64,000 bases of DNA from Agriotes lineatus (taxonomy: Eukaryota > Arthropoda > Insecta > Coleoptera > Elateridae): the NCBI GenBank assembly GCA_940337035.1, contig CALNHX010003561.1, positions 62,001 to 126,000 of the forward strand, given 5' to 3'. A program made the translations under genes and the position numbers. Below, piece after piece: positions 22,722 to 34,425 of the stretch. The notes under the pieces were generated by a model. That model was not told the origin of the DNA. It made no database searches and was given only the letters and a program-made list of their open reading frames with translations. Every line of letters begins with the position of its first letter. Position 1 is the first letter of the stretch.

Positions 22722-24150
22722 TGTTAGTTTTAGCTAAAAGCGCAGTAACAATGTTTAACAACGTGTCTATTCTTTCTGATAATTTCTGTACGATTTCCTC
22801 AATTTTAGTGATACGATCATTAGGTTGAGTGAGCTGAAACTGTTGGGAACTAGTTTGTGCTAGATTATTTGGATTACTTTGTACTTTTTGTGCGTATGAA
22901 CTAGCAGTTTGTGGTTGTGAAGGATTTACCTGAGGAATAGTATTTTGGATCGTAGCTGGGACTGGCAACGGCTGACTTAGTCTTCCCATCAGTTTTTTAT
23001 CTCTAAGGGTAGGATACAACTTCTGCTGTAGTTGTTTCCGGACACTACATCCCTTATAACTAGCGGGGCGGTTACCTTTACAGTTACAGCACACCACTCC
23101 CTTTCTTTTTTCTAACCATGTGCATTCACTGGTCAGATGATCACCTGCACACTTGACGCATTTAGGTTTTCTTGAGCAATAATTTTTTGTGTGGCCGAAC
23201 GCTTGGCATTTTATGCATTGGGGAATGTCACGCTTTTTATAAGGTTGTTCAAAGTTGATGGATGTATGTTGTAGATATTGAATGTTGTAGATGTCCTTAT
23301 TATTATCCTGCTGCTGTAGTTCTATAAAGAAGGATGATGCCGGAATTTTTAAATTTTTGATATCTCCTTGTTGAGTTCTTTGAATATTATTGATTCGAAG
23401 TACCTTGTGACCTTTCTCTCCGATTTCTTTTTTAATATCATTAATATCTGTGGATGGGTGTAGCCCTTTTAAAACGACTTTAAAACTTCTTTTATCTTTC
23501 ATTTGGTAGGTATAGCACTGTGAACCTTTCTTCAGTAGTTCATCCATAACTACGAGATATTTTTCTGATTTATTTACTTGTATTTTAACTTGATCATTAT
23601 TTAAAACTTTCAAGGTATATTCGTTAGAGGTTATCGTATTTAGCAATTCTTGCAAAGGGGCTATGTTTTGTACCCCACTTACAAAAATTGGGGGAGCTTT
23701 TATTGGTTTAGGGGGTGTAGCCGATGATTCGTTTTCTGAATCCTTGTCGTTTGGTAGCTTTTCAAAAGAGTTTTTAGTAGGAGTAGGCTTGTTTAACCAA
23801 TAATTTGGTGAAATTATTTGTTTTTTTGTGCTGATGCTTGCCTCTTGACTGGAATATGTTCTCTTTTTATATTCAACTTTTTTCCATTCTGCTTCTGTTT
23901 GCATTGGTTCGATTTGATAATTAGATAGGTTTTGTGAATTTATAGGTTGATATATTTGCGGAGTTGTGGAATAATTTGTTTGCTGCGATAACGGATGTGC
24001 AAATAAACTTACTTGTGGTTGTTGGAGCTGCTGTTGGGCGGACTGATAATTATTTTGTTGTATTGGAGTTTGGTTTGGTGGTAAGTATTGTTGTGAATTT
24101 ATGTCGTAATAAAGACCTGTAGCATTGATGAATGGGGTTTTCGGGAACAT
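22714..24150 (-). CDS. Jockey ORF1 Gag-like nucleic-acid-binding protein
   Basis: The frame has 478 codons from ATG 24150. The N-terminal third is rich in Q, N and P. A PRE_C2HC-like domain spans about residues 220-290. Three zinc knuckles follow: CIKCQAFGHTKNYC at about 312-325, a C..C....H....C knuckle at 331-343, and a CCNCKGNRPASYKGC type just after. The C-terminus is Q/N-rich. It would package LINE RNA into RNPs. It is fully open and overlaps ORF2 by 8 nt. Confidence 0.85.
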   Translation of the reverse strand: MFPKTPFINATGLYYDINSQQYLPPNQTPIQQNNYQSAQQQLQQPQVSLFAHPLSQQTNYSTTPQIYQPINSQNLSNYQIEPMQTEAEWKKVEYKKRTYSSQEASISTKKQIISPNYWLNKPTPTKNSFEKLPNDKDSENESSATPPKPIKAPPIFVSGVQNIAPLQELLNTITSNEYTLKVLNNDQVKIQVNKSEKYLVVMDELLKKGSQCYTYQMKDKRSFKVVLKGLHPSTDINDIKKEIGEKGHKVLRINNIQRTQQGDIKNLKIPASSFFIELQQQDNNKDIYNIQYLQHTSINFEQPYKKRDIPQCIKCQAFGHTKNYCSRKPKCVKCAGDHLTSECTWLEKRKGVVCCNCKGNRPASYKGCSVRKQLQQKLYPTLRDKKLMGRLSQPLPVPATIQNTIPQVNPSQPQTASSYAQKVQSNPNNLAQTSSQQFQLTQPNDRITKIEEIVQKLSERIDTLLNIVTALLAKTNNG

Positions 24151-24340
24151 TGCGATACTCGGCCCTAGGGCCTTCAAAAATTTAACGAACTACTATAACG
24201 CGTGCAATTTAAATAAGTAACACAGATTGTAAATAGGACGACAACCTCGAAGTCGCGTTATCATCAACACTTGAACTTGAACTCGCAGCACAAGACCGTC
24301 GATGTTGACGCTACGATATTCAATCGCGAATCAAAAACTT

Positions 24341-26529
24341 AAAATATTAAAATTCGAATGTTTTGAAAAAATAATACGTCCCCATTATGAACGGAAACAT
24401 GTATGAATAACAACAAAAATTTCGTTTTTTCTATGAAAATCAGGAGCAATCGACCTCCTGTAAATTGCTTGACACTCTTAATTTTTAATTAATTACATGT
24501 TTTGGTTGATAACGTGAACAGATTAGCTTCCAGGAACTTTCGAATATTAATATTTTTAATTTTGTAATATGGCGAAATACCCAATGAACAGCATGAATTA
24601 TATAACTTCACAAAAACGTTTCAGAGATTAGATTAAGCCTCACAATCTTATATAAATAACTGGAATAAAGTTCTTGTTATTTTTCTCTGATACCAGGAAA
24701 AATTATACATTGATTTCGGTACCTATGTTCTTGTCGTTGTTAAACAATAGTACGGGAATAACATTTTTACGCAACCGTAAGAAAAGTAACATTTATGTAT
24801 GCGAGTCAGTGAAGTTCGTCTTCTTTGTACAGCTATTTTGTACGTTGCTAGTGACAACGATTCTAAAAACCCTTTTGCAGCCGTTATTATCAGCAACAAT
24901 TAGACTTTTTTTAATTTTGCATTTTTGTCCAATCAGTTAAATTAGCATCGTAACGGCGTTTACCTGTTACCCTTTTACATAAAGCATCTTGGCAGATGAA
25001 ATATCTGAAAAGCGGTTGACTTTAGGAGTGTAGAATACGATATCAAAACAAAGCTAATTGGAAGGGTTTTCAAAAATACAAAAATATGCGGAACGTTCCA
25101 TTAAAAATCCGAAATTATTAAATTTGGTAGGGACTTAATTATACTCGAAAGTTAATTCACAAAACACATAATTTTGGTAACATTTTATGTTATTTACAGC
25201 ATATTTGGTTTCATATTTTTTAATGTATTACTAATACATTATTTACTGTTTATAACTGTGATATGGAATATATAAACAAAATTTTTCTTCAGATGTTCCT
25301 ATATTGATGTTTTTTAGTGAGGTGAAATACAAACAAAAACCCAATGAACAAATTCTTCTGTTGGCCTAATTTAGTATATGTACATGGTGTCCCAAAACGT
25401 ATCGGCAATATCTCTAGGAATCATTCAGAAACTTATCTAGTCTATATACACATAAGCCCTAATCGTAACCGTTACCGAATTATTGTTTATTTCAAAATTT
25501 AGGTGGCCAAAATTTGAGTTAACAAATTCGTACGTTGTAGAAGAAATTGCTGTGTTCTTAATAGTTATGGTTTCTGGACTATGAAGCAAGAAGTTTCTAC
25601 GCTCCTTTATTATTTTAATTTTAAGTGCCCTTAAGTTGCTAGCTAACTCAGACGTCAATGCACAAGACCCGTTGGTTACCTCAGGTGTTGACACACAAAT
25701 AAAGAAAATACAAAACGACAATCCGTAAATAACATAAACCTTAATCAATAAAGATTCATATTTAGTTTGAATGGCTACGGGCTAAAAGCTAAATTCTACT
25801 TGCATTTACAGTTTGACATTAGCATATGCACTGAATAAACAAAGGTTAAAGTTTAGTTTTCAGTGCCACGAGAGCTAAGAGCTAAATTCTACGCTCATTT
25901 GCAGTTTGCATAAGCTACAACCGCCAAAATGTCAAATGTTAACACTACCACAAAAGTGGTAGCCAGTTCACACGCCTCCAAGACGGCGTCCGAATTGAGC
26001 GTTAAAGTATGACATATTTATGTGCTCTGAATTCGAAGTACGTTGCAGCTTAGCACTTGATTGTGAATTTGATGAAATACACGGATCGTAAATGAACTAA
26101 CCTTGCTGCCAGCAGGACCGAGAATGTTGATCCCTTAATGGCGTCGCTGTTTTGCACCTATTACGCTCGGTACGGATAGCAGATTATTTCTTCTTGAAAT
26201 TACTGTAGAAATTTCCAGCGGGTAAACTATACGGATCTCGGCGATACTCTCCAATGGTGTGCAGCACTTCTTGGGCTCGGATATCGCCCCCAGGAACCAA
26301 GCATTGGCCGCTGTACTAGGCTGGCATCCGCCTGATATCACCATTAAAACACCAATATCTTCAGCTTCCCACAAAGCAGTAAAACACCACGAAACGGCGT
26401 CCTACGGGTTTACTTTTACTCCCGGCGTTGATTGACGTCCTTTCCCAATGCGCTATCGAGGCGCGCGGGAATTCACATGCACTCAATTTCAAATGCAGAA
26501 TGCGTCTTTAACCTGTTTAATACAGCAGA
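24341..26529. other. No gene recognised
   Basis: The stretch is AT-rich intronic DNA. TACATGGTGTCCCAAAACG at about 25379, with flanking sequence to about 25530, matches in inverted orientation a block at about 44158-44296, so both are copies of one repeat with a transposon-like end. An open frame at 25748-25437 (minus) begins with a hydrophobic stretch but lies mostly in this repeat and is not called. Two imperfect direct repeats around GCTAAATTCTAC sit at 25780-25890. Confidence 0.5.
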
Positions 26530-26683
26530 AAAATTACAAATCGGTGTTATGCTAGCGGGTTAATATATTTAAAAACTCTGGTGAGACGAGCCAAGTCCGT
26601 TACGCCTATTCCTAATAATATCGGCAGCTACCTGTATTCTTTGGCGTAATTCTTCCACAGTGTGCACTTCAGTTACAACAATG
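26530..26683 (-). pseudogene. Mariner-like transposase relic, C-terminal piece
   Basis: The translation includes TEVHTVEELRQRIQVAADIIRNR, the C-terminal helix of mariner-type transposases that follows the LDYY block. It joins in frame with the piece at 29908-30560 once the element at 26686-29905 and one TA are removed. It ends in a stop soon after. Confidence 0.7.
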
Positions 26684-26729
26684 TATAGGGTTATTCTAAA
26701 GTTACTTGGAGACTTTAGACTATTATAAC

Positions 26730-28121
26730 TAGAGCGCGGATTTATGGCATTTTGCTTATTCGTCTATAACATAAGCAGTTCCAAATGCTTTTGGATCTAC
26801 ACATTTCACAAAAATGCAAGCGTTTGGCACTACTTTTATTTTGCGTATTTTCTTATTTTTCATATTCTTTGCATAAATGCTCGCTTAACACTTTGGTACT
26901 CGTTTTTGGCTTATTTTTAATTTATTTTAAGTATCATGCCTTTAAAAATTTAATGGCTAATTTACTTGTCAGCGTTTTAGATAATGAAAAATCGGTTGGA
27001 CCCTTCTTGATTTCTTGCAAAGAATTGCAAAAACCAAATCATTCTACAATTGCTAGATTTGTGCAAGAAAGTTTAACTAAATTTCTTCCTACCACATCGC
27101 GTTCCTAATGAAAAGTACTGTTAATGGTAACAGCCTATATGGTCAAAGCGGCCAGCGTTTTGAATGTTTTTTACGAAAATATGATCTACTGTACATATAT
27201 GCCTTGCACATGGATTCGCTCGAATAACCGAGACAATAAAAATTCAATTTCCGCTTGTTACTCTCTTAATTAACAACGGAAGGTATTTTTTCCTGAAGAC
27301 ACCTCTTAAAATTCAAGCTTTTAAAGACCAGGCAAATGTTCCTTTACCGCCGAAACCCATTCTCACTAGATGGGGGGCATCTGGTTAAAAGCAGCCATGT
27401 ATTACACAGAACATATAGAACAATTTCAAAGGTTTGTGTGTGATTTATTATCCGAAACTACAGAAGTATCAATTAAAGAGTACAAAGAAGTTTCAAAAGA
27501 TGGCGTTGTACTGCAAAATTTGGAATTCCTGAAAGAAAATTATTGGTAAGTAAGTAAATCTATCCAAAAATTTAGAAAAGAAAAATCTACGGCTGGTAAA
27601 ACTTGATTTAATACAGCATATTGGAGAAATAGTATATAAAAAATGAAAGGATGTTCTGTTGAAAAATGCAGGATTTCAAACACTTGCTAATACGGAAAAA
27701 TTATTAAGAAGAGAAACGGTCGATAATTTTGCTATTCCAGCTAATGCATTTAAATATGCACCAATAACATCGGTAGACGTAGAGAGAAGTTTCTCTATTT
27801 ACAAGAATATTTTAACAGACCGCAGGCAATCTTTTTCACCGAAAAATTTAGAAAAATACATTATCATAAATTACTTTTATAATATTTTTAATTAATCATC
27901 TATTAATTATATGTAATACGGTTTAATATTTTTGTTACACTGTGTGTGTTAGTTTTTTTATTTTCTCATTACAATTCCTAATAAAATTACCCTTTGAATT
28001 TTTTCTTTTATTTAGCTTTTTTGAGTGGTTATTTTGGCTTCAGTTTTGGCTTTTTTCAGGTTTAAAGGCTTATTATAAGCGCTTATTATCGAAAAATAAA
28101 TGCTTTTTAATCCGCGCTCTA
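26730..28121 (+). mobile_element. hAT transposon relic
   Basis: The ends TAGAGCGCGGATTTATGGC and, reversed, TTAGAGCGCGGATTAAAAAGC form imperfect TIRs. The flanks ATTATAAC (26722-26729) and AGTATAAC (28122-28129) are an 8-bp duplication with one mismatch, as hAT requires. It carries a broken transposase gene on the plus strand. Confidence 0.75.
26940..27895 (+). pseudogene. hAT transposase pseudogene
   Basis: Pieces in several frames match hAT transposases. There is a serine-rich N-part near 26950-27110, a decayed C-L-A-H block near 27180-27230, and TRW..W...A.YY near 27360-27410. The C-terminal dimerisation block at 27659-27895 has KYAPITSVDVERSFS..K.IL and an LTDRR motif. Stops and shifts separate the pieces. 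The C-terminal block remains open for 78 codons. Confidence 0.75.
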
Positions 28122-28484
28122 AGTATAACACTTCTATGAATTAGCAAATTTTAAAAATAAAAACACATTTAGAAATTTGAAGGACTGGGATTTACTGTAA
28201 AACATACAAATTAAGTTAAATGTTGAATATGACCGCCATTTTCCTGCACAACAAAAAGAAGCCCTATGTAGGTACAGAATTTTGCAACATATTGAAATTG
28301 TCTGTTTCAATTCTTGTAAAGTGGTAGGGTTAGTCACAAACCCTCTTTCCTTAAGGTAACCCCATTTCCAAAAATCAGCGGGGTTCAATCGAGTGACCTG
28401 GCAGGCCAAACGTTAGGAAAATGTCTTCTAATTATTCGATTTTCAAAAACATTTTGAAGGAAATTTTTTACTGGATTGTAAATA

Positions 28485-29749
28485 ACGTATGTCCCATATA
28501 AGTTTTGAGAAAAAATTCCGTTATAGCTTATTATAGGAAAAATGCTTTCAATCTGGTTGGCTTTGAAAACAAAACTTAACAATTGATCAAAGTTTGCAAT
28601 AACATGTCATTTTTATCAACAGTTGTCATTACAATGGCGTACAAACTTGACATTCGTAAGTGTATTTCTAATTTAGTTGGACGAGTGCCTAAGCGTGAAA
28701 TTGTAAGATTATACAGGGACCAAAATATTTCGTTGGCCACAATTTATCGAACAATAAGGGACTGCGAGGAGGGAATACCTTATGTAAACCTGCCGAAAAG
28801 TGGAAGACCGAAAATATTAAGTCGAGTTAATGAACGAAGACTGGTTGAAGTGGCAAAAAACAAGGTGGGAACGTCAGTGCGCAAGTTATCTAGAAGATTT
28901 CACGTTTCACGAATGACAGTAAGTAGAACTATCTCCCGATATAACCTCAAATACAGAAAAAGAACAAAGGCTCCAAAATACACCGCTACCCAGTTACAAA
29001 AAATTCCGAGATGTTGCCGTTCATTAAGACGGTTTCATTTTGTTGATAAAGTTGTCGTCATGGATGCTGAAAAGTACTTTACATTGTCCAATTCAGAGAT
29101 GAAGGGTAATGACGGCTTCTACACAGATAACATACAGAACTGTCCAGACGAAGTTAGATTGAAAGGAAAAGTAAAATTTGCTGAAAATTTTTAGTGTGGT
29201 GCGCCATTTCCGAGGCTGGTGTTTCTCAGCCGTACATCGGACATGCTCGTGGTGAAGCCATCAATGCGGACATTTATATAAGGCTATGTTTAACAAAACT
29301 TCGTCAGTTTATAATTGCAAATCACCCTAATGACGACATTATATTCTGGCCAGACCTAGCTTCGTGCCACTACGCAAGACAAACGGTAGACTGGTTAACC
29401 GCAAATAACATCAATTTTGTTCCGAAGAGAGACAACCCACCAAACGTGCCTCAGGCAAGACCTATAGAAAATTTTTGGGCTCTACTGAGTAGAAAAGTTT
29501 ACGATAATGGCTGGGAGGCCCAAAACGTAGAACAGTTACGTCGCCGGATATACCAAAAAATTCGAGAAATCGACATTGGTGCCATCCAACGGCTAATGGC
29601 GCAAGTTAGAGTTACGTTGCGTGCCATTGAAGAACATGGACCATTATCCGTACTTTAAGATTACATTTCTATTAAATATAGCTGTATAAATAACTACTTT
29701 TAGTTGAACTTCATATAAAAATTTTTCTCAAAACTTATGGGACATACGT
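28485..29749 (+). mobile_element. Tc1/mariner-type transposon, 1265 bp, complete ends
   Basis: The TIR ACGTATGTCCCATA...AGTTTTGAGAAAAA lies at both ends (the left copy has an extra TA), flanked by the TA duplication at 28483-28484 and 29750-29751. It encloses one transposase gene on the plus strand. It is inserted within the coding relic of the surrounding mariner-type element. Confidence 0.85.
28583..29658 (+). pseudogene. Tc1-like transposase with a single frameshift
   Basis: The probable start is ATG at 28604 or 28634. A paired HTH occupies the first ~120 codons (a GRPKI hook joins the two halves). Catalytic residues are D in KVVVMDAEKYF, D in FWPDLASCHYA and E in ARPIENFWALLS. The frame breaks in the T5 run at 29187-29191, where one extra T would keep it open from HTH to the final stop at 29656-29658. 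Apart from this the gene is intact. Confidence 0.85.
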
Positions 29750-29907
29750 TATGAGGTAAACAAAATGAAAAACAAAAGACGTATGTGCACTATATTTAAA
29801 TCCCAATCCTTCCTGAGCATAAAACTGCCATCAATTTTTAAATAAGCGAGTAAATGATTAATCTACAGCAATTCAAAGTCCCCAAGTAACTTTAGAATAA
29901 CCCTATA

Positions 29908-30560
29908 TTTCATCTGACCTCAAATATAATAATCTAGTGGAATCAGATCTGGCAAACGCGGTGGCCATACCACTGGTCCCCGTATGCTAAACCATCTCCC
30001 AAAACAATTTGCGGTAAGCCAAGATCTTACACAAAGGCATTGATGTGCTGGCGCCCCATCATGTTGATACCACATTGCACGTCTAATATTTAATAGCAGT
30101 ATTACAGTAGCAGTTCAAATGATCTTTCCGGTGATCACTAAGAATGCCAGCTACCATATTAACACTAAATCTATGTTGAAAATGCTAGCGTCTTCTCAAA
30201 TGGAAATTTTCTGTAGCCCACTTATGAAAAGTATGATAATTAGTAATACCATCTTTTGTGAAACAAGCCACATCGGTCCATAAAATATGCAGTAGGATGT
30301 TTTGATTATTTTGTACCCAATTATAAAACCTTAAACGAGTTAGAAAATCATTACCTAGAGCTTGAACTCTTCAATGATGATATAAATGGGGCGAGTGGTC
30401 CTTATTATCCTCCAAATCTGCTCTTCTTCGGCAGCGTTTTACAATCCACTCCTGGATAACTTCTCCCACTGCTTTCTGTACTGTGCCACGTGATACCATA
30501 TTTTTTCCGTTTTTTCTTTCATCTTACCAACGCGTAGGTGGCCTCTAGACGCTCCGCTTA
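29908..30560 (-). pseudogene. Mariner-like transposase relic, main piece
   Basis: The minus-strand translation shows RVQALGNDF, FLWTDVACFT-like (here LHILWTDVACFTKDG, first Asp), WYQHDGAPAHQ (second Asp) and RGPVVWPPR..DL.PLDYY (third acidic position). Stops include one where the usual W of the WGY-type motif lies. The start of the gene is eroded. It continues at 26683-26530 on the far side of the inserted element. Confidence 0.7.
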
Positions 30561-30599
30561 TGAAGTAGCGGCCTCCATTTCAGTATGCGATTTGACCAT

Positions 30600-33500
30600 C
30601 TAGAAATACTAGAACGCGTTGGCCAGCCTACGTCTGGCCGTGCCAGCGTAAAGAAACGGTTAACAATAAAAATGCTTGCTCAAGGCGTCAGCCAGCCTAC
30701 GTCCGGCCCACTTACGTCTACGGACAGAACGGTCACAAATGATCATCAGCAAGCGCTTGCGTCACTAACTGACAAAAGTAATGCAGCGAAAATAGAAGTC
30801 TTGAGCGGAAACACCATAAAAAATTATAAAATTAAAAATCAGTAGTATTATTAACTACATCTTACTACGTAACTGGTGTTAATAAAATTGTAACGCTAAG
30901 ATTTTCGTTGTATCAAAAAGTTCGTCGTAACCTAAACCCGTGCGTGCTACAAAATGCTTCTTACAAAACTCGTATCATAATATACTATTAGCTAAGCTAA
31001 AAACTGAATGCATACAAAATCGATTGTCAGCTTCATGAAAGATACACCTTAGTGTATAGTACAATAATCACCATGAGTCATGCGTTATCTTGAGTATCTA
31101 GTAATTAATAGATAGGTACATATAAAAACTTCTAGAAGTAATTTATTGGAATATTTATTTTGTATTTATTGAACAAGTCACAGTTTCTGTTTTTTTAAAT
31201 AAAGTAGTTCTTTTTTGCGTCTTCTTTTTCGTGGACCAAAGTCTTCGTTGTGCTGGAATTTTAGCATTGTGAGTAAACTTTATATTTGCTTCTGGGAAGT
31301 TCTTGTTATTATTAGTGTTGTCCATAGCAGCATTGAGGGTGGGAGATAAGGGGGCCATGATCTTTTTAACAATACGTAGCTTGGACGGTGAATTTATCTT
31401 ATCTAATTGTTTTCGGAGATTTTCCATAATCTTTTCCTTTTCCAACTGCAACGAGCTTTGAGATTTTTGATTATTTTTACTCAATTCAGCAAGAAGAATC
31501 TGCGTTTCATCTTCCTTTGAAGTACAGTGAATATGCAGGGAATCGTCGTCTCCATTTTCATATTCTTTATTTTGATCTGTAACAGATATCCAAATTCATA
31601 TTTTTTAAAATGTACAACTAAAGCGAAAGCAAGATCAATAGAAACTTAAAAATACAGTTTTATTTTGACTTCTTTTGATGAATCAGTTCCTAGAAACGGT
31701 ACTGAATCTAAATACTAAAATAATTCAACTTTATTTAATTAATCAGGCATTTTAAGAAAATAGTTATAACAAATTTTAAAGTATTCTGTGATATAATTGC
31801 ATATAAAGAACATCATACCTTCAACAACTGATGTACTTGCTTCTAGAGAAAGACCTCCTGTTTCTTTTCTATGTTTCGCAATTAAATGTGCATGTTTGCA
31901 CATGTTAAATTTTATGGCGGAATCTAAACATGAACACGAATACTTATGAATACAAATTGCACATTTGGAACATACTAAATTGCAAGTGCATTCCTGGTCT
32001 GATTCTTGAACGAAATATATTTCGTTAGTTCTTTCGGAAGCTACTTCCCAACCATGACTAGTTTTAATAACTAAATTAATATTCAATGATTCCATATTTT
32101 TATGACGATTGCCTCCCTTTTTTCCGGTGCTCCCATTTCTTCCTTCCAAGCGTTGAAGAAATTGTCTGCCAAATCAGACATAAAAACTTTCGATTTTATT
32201 TCTCCAGAAATACTTTTAATTTTTGAAAAAAACATTTTAAAAATTTGTTTGTCAGTTCTGTTGGATATTAAAAATGCACATGGAAACCCCTCACGTAGTT
32301 CATCTAGTACTAGTAAAGTGCTGAGTTCAAAGTCGTAGTTATTCAAACCATGCGTAGAGTCTAAACATACACAATCAGTTCCATATTTGGTAAGAAATTC
32401 GCATTGTGCTGATGTCATTATCGTTAAAACAAAGTCTTCACTTTTTAATCCAGACTCTTCTTCTGTGACGCCTTGAGGTTTATAAAACATTACACAGTCA
32501 CTTTTTTGTTTCATTTCCATCACCCATGCTTCAACACTCATGGCATCATTTGAGTGCTTAACAGCAACAGACGATAAATTAAAACATCTCTCAATATTGT
32601 GAAGATCTTTTCTGGTTAGCAGATGTAACCTTTTAGGATCTGAATCAGGAATGGATCAGCTACTTCATCAAGAATAGCACTGAATGGAACTTTAGACGCA
32701 ATTTTTTTCGCTAACACTTGTCGTTCTGATGAACTTAATGTAAGATGGCCTAGATCGTTCTGATGTCCAATATGTGTCATAAGGTATTCAACTTGATGGT
32801 TACCGTTTTTATCCACATTTAGTTTAATATGAGCTGGGCAAAAAGCATTAATTTTGTTGCTTCCCAATAGTTTAAGATGACGTTGGCCTTGCCCTTTAGA
32901 AACGAAAAATCCGGAACAATGGCAATTATAAATTACGTTATTTTTTCTGCCTCCTGAATTTTTCACGAATTTTGAATTGGTGTTTTTCTCAATTCCATTT
33001 TTCCATACTTTAAATTCGTCAAACGATACAAATGTTTATACTTCAATTTTAACCGAAATATCATGAGCCGTTTGAAAATGTTGATATATGTTTCTTGTTT
33101 CAACATCACACATACACATTGGGCATTTTTTCTTCTTATTACAGTTATTAACAATTATATCATCGACATTATCACAACTATTATGTGTTTTGAGATGAAA
33201 GATTTAAATGTTTTTTATGATTGAAGTTTTTGTCGCATATTTCGCAATGAAATTTAAAGTTCGAACTATTCTTGTAATTAACGAGAGCAAATTCATTCAA
33301 GTTCTCTTCATGAAAACTTTTCACGTGTCTTCTCAAGTTCGACTTGTTACTGTAACTATTCCCACACTTCTTACACTTATAACATTCTTTATTTTCCATA
33401 ACTGATTTTAAATTATATAATTAATTAATAAAGTGCCGGAGTGTTTAAGGTTTAAGAGGTTATGTATACCGTATAACGTACAATATAAGTAAATAAATGA

Positions 33501-33780
33501 TAGCTGACGGCTAACGCTGGTGCACGCTGGTGATACTAAATAGCTGAAGCCTAAAGCCGCTGAAGCTGTAAGTTGTAATATTTGCGCATGTGCTCGTGGT
33601 GATCATTTGTGACCGTCCTGTCTCTAGACGCAAGTGTCCGGCCCTGCCAACGTTAACAATACAAATGCTTGCTGCGTCCGCACTTGTGCGCGTTCATGCT
33701 GCGCGCCACTTGCTTTCGGTCGGTCGGCCGGCGACCGGCATCAGCTCTTATAATATAAGATCTTGGCAAGCGACGTGTCC
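30600..33780 (-). mobile_element. Mutator-like element relic
   Basis: Inverted repeats of about 46 bp at 30705-30752 and 33596-33645 (core TGATCATTTGTGACCG) bracket a MULE gene. Related GC-rich sequence with CGTCCGGCC motifs lies outside on both sides. The exact ends and the 8-9 bp duplication expected of MULEs were not found. Confidence 0.5.
31155..33399 (-). pseudogene. MULE transposase-like gene with C2H2 and SWIM-type zinc fingers
   Basis: In order on the minus strand: C2H2 fingers (CKKCGNSYSNKSNLRRHVKS and a second), a CPMC finger, and a DNA-binding region with CHCSGFF and HIGHQNDLGHL. A MULE catalytic core follows, with Asp in CVCLDSTHG and in VFMSDLADNFFNAW. A SWIM-like C.C...C.H cluster (SCLDSAIKFNMCKHAH) and a basic tail with QRRLWSTKKK close it. 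Faults are a frameshift after finger 2, a TAA near 33050, a frameshift near 32650 and a deletion after the second Asp, so the catalytic Glu region is lost. A GT-AG intron (31818-31577, 242 nt) with matching phase is still intact. Confidence 0.75.
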
Positions 33781-34425
33781 GGCCCAACTCCATTTCTGCT
33801 TCGCAATGTGACCTATGACATCTTCCACCTGTGTTCTTTGTCTTATCTCTGCATTAGTAACGTGGTCTTTTACACTTATCCCCAGCGTCATTCGCTCTAT
33901 GGTTCTTTGTGTTGTTCTGAATTTATTAGCAGATTTTATTGTCAATGTCATAGTTTCCATCACGTACGTCATATAGGAAGTAGACAAGTATTAAATACCT
34001 TCTTTTTTAAGTGCATGAGTATGGTTGGATTCCTTAATACATATCCTAATTTTCCGAGAACTGTTGATGTTAATCGTACTCATCTTCTAGTTTCTGTAGT
34101 TCGGTTTTTTGCTGAGCTTTATTTTATGTCCCCAATACACATACTTCTTTACCACCTCTAATTTATAATTTTCTACCAGAAGAATTACATTTTCTGAGAA
34201 TAATATTTTAGTTTTTTCCATGTTCATTTGTAACCTGACTTCGGCCGATCTTGTCTTAAGCTCAAGCAGCATTTTCTGCAATTCGTTAGTGTCTTCGCTA
34301 AGTAGCACGATGTCTTCGAAGAAGTGAAGGTGGTTTAAATATATGCCATCGATTCTAACTCCTTTTGCTTCCCAGTTCGCCATTTTGAAAACATCACACA
34401 GCTGTGTGTTATTGCAAGGTTGCAA
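33748..34425 (-). pseudogene. RTE-like LINE fragment (end of RT and C-terminus)
   Basis: In one frame with stops: GVRIDGIYLNHLHF followed by FFEDIVLLSED, where the usual FADD has become FFED, then MNMEKTKILF and YVYWGHKI. After a stop at 34087 it continues with RTTQRTIERMTLGIS..D, NAEIRQRTQVEDV and KWSWAGHVA. These are hallmarks of RTE-type endonuclease-RT proteins. The first catalytic Asp of the active-site pair is lost. Confidence 0.75.

Larger units (their letters stand above)
19890..24340 (-). mobile_element. Jockey-type LINE, nearly full length
   Basis: On the minus strand it carries a 5' UTR (about 24340-24151), a Gag-like ORF1, an EN-RT ORF2 overlapping ORF1 by 8 nt, a short 3' UTR and a poly(A) tail seen as T11 at 19890-19900. 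Two-ORF organisation with CCHC knuckles in ORF1 is characteristic of the Jockey clade. The 5' end is approximate and no convincing target-site duplication was found. Confidence 0.8.
26686..29905 (-). mobile_element. Mariner-type non-autonomous element, itself split by hAT and Tc1 insertions
   Basis: The TIR TAGGGTTATTCTAAAGTTAC (33 bp, one mismatch) lies at both ends, flanked by TA (26684-26685 and 29906-29907). Removing its two insertions leaves about 550 bp, including a mariner C-terminal coding relic at 28134-28484 (WPARS, then LNPADFW and WGYLKERGF in a frame shifted by one base). It is an internally deleted mariner derivative inserted into another mariner relic. Confidence 0.75.

Noticed and set aside
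19858..24590. Target-site duplication for the Jockey element from TTGGGTATTT-like sequences on both sides
   Set aside because: The two similar sequences (about 19865 and 24575) are inverted relative to each other, so they cannot be a target-site duplication.
26135..26374. 79-codon minus-strand open frame in a slightly GC-richer stretch
   Set aside because: No domain, splice context or repeat support could be found.
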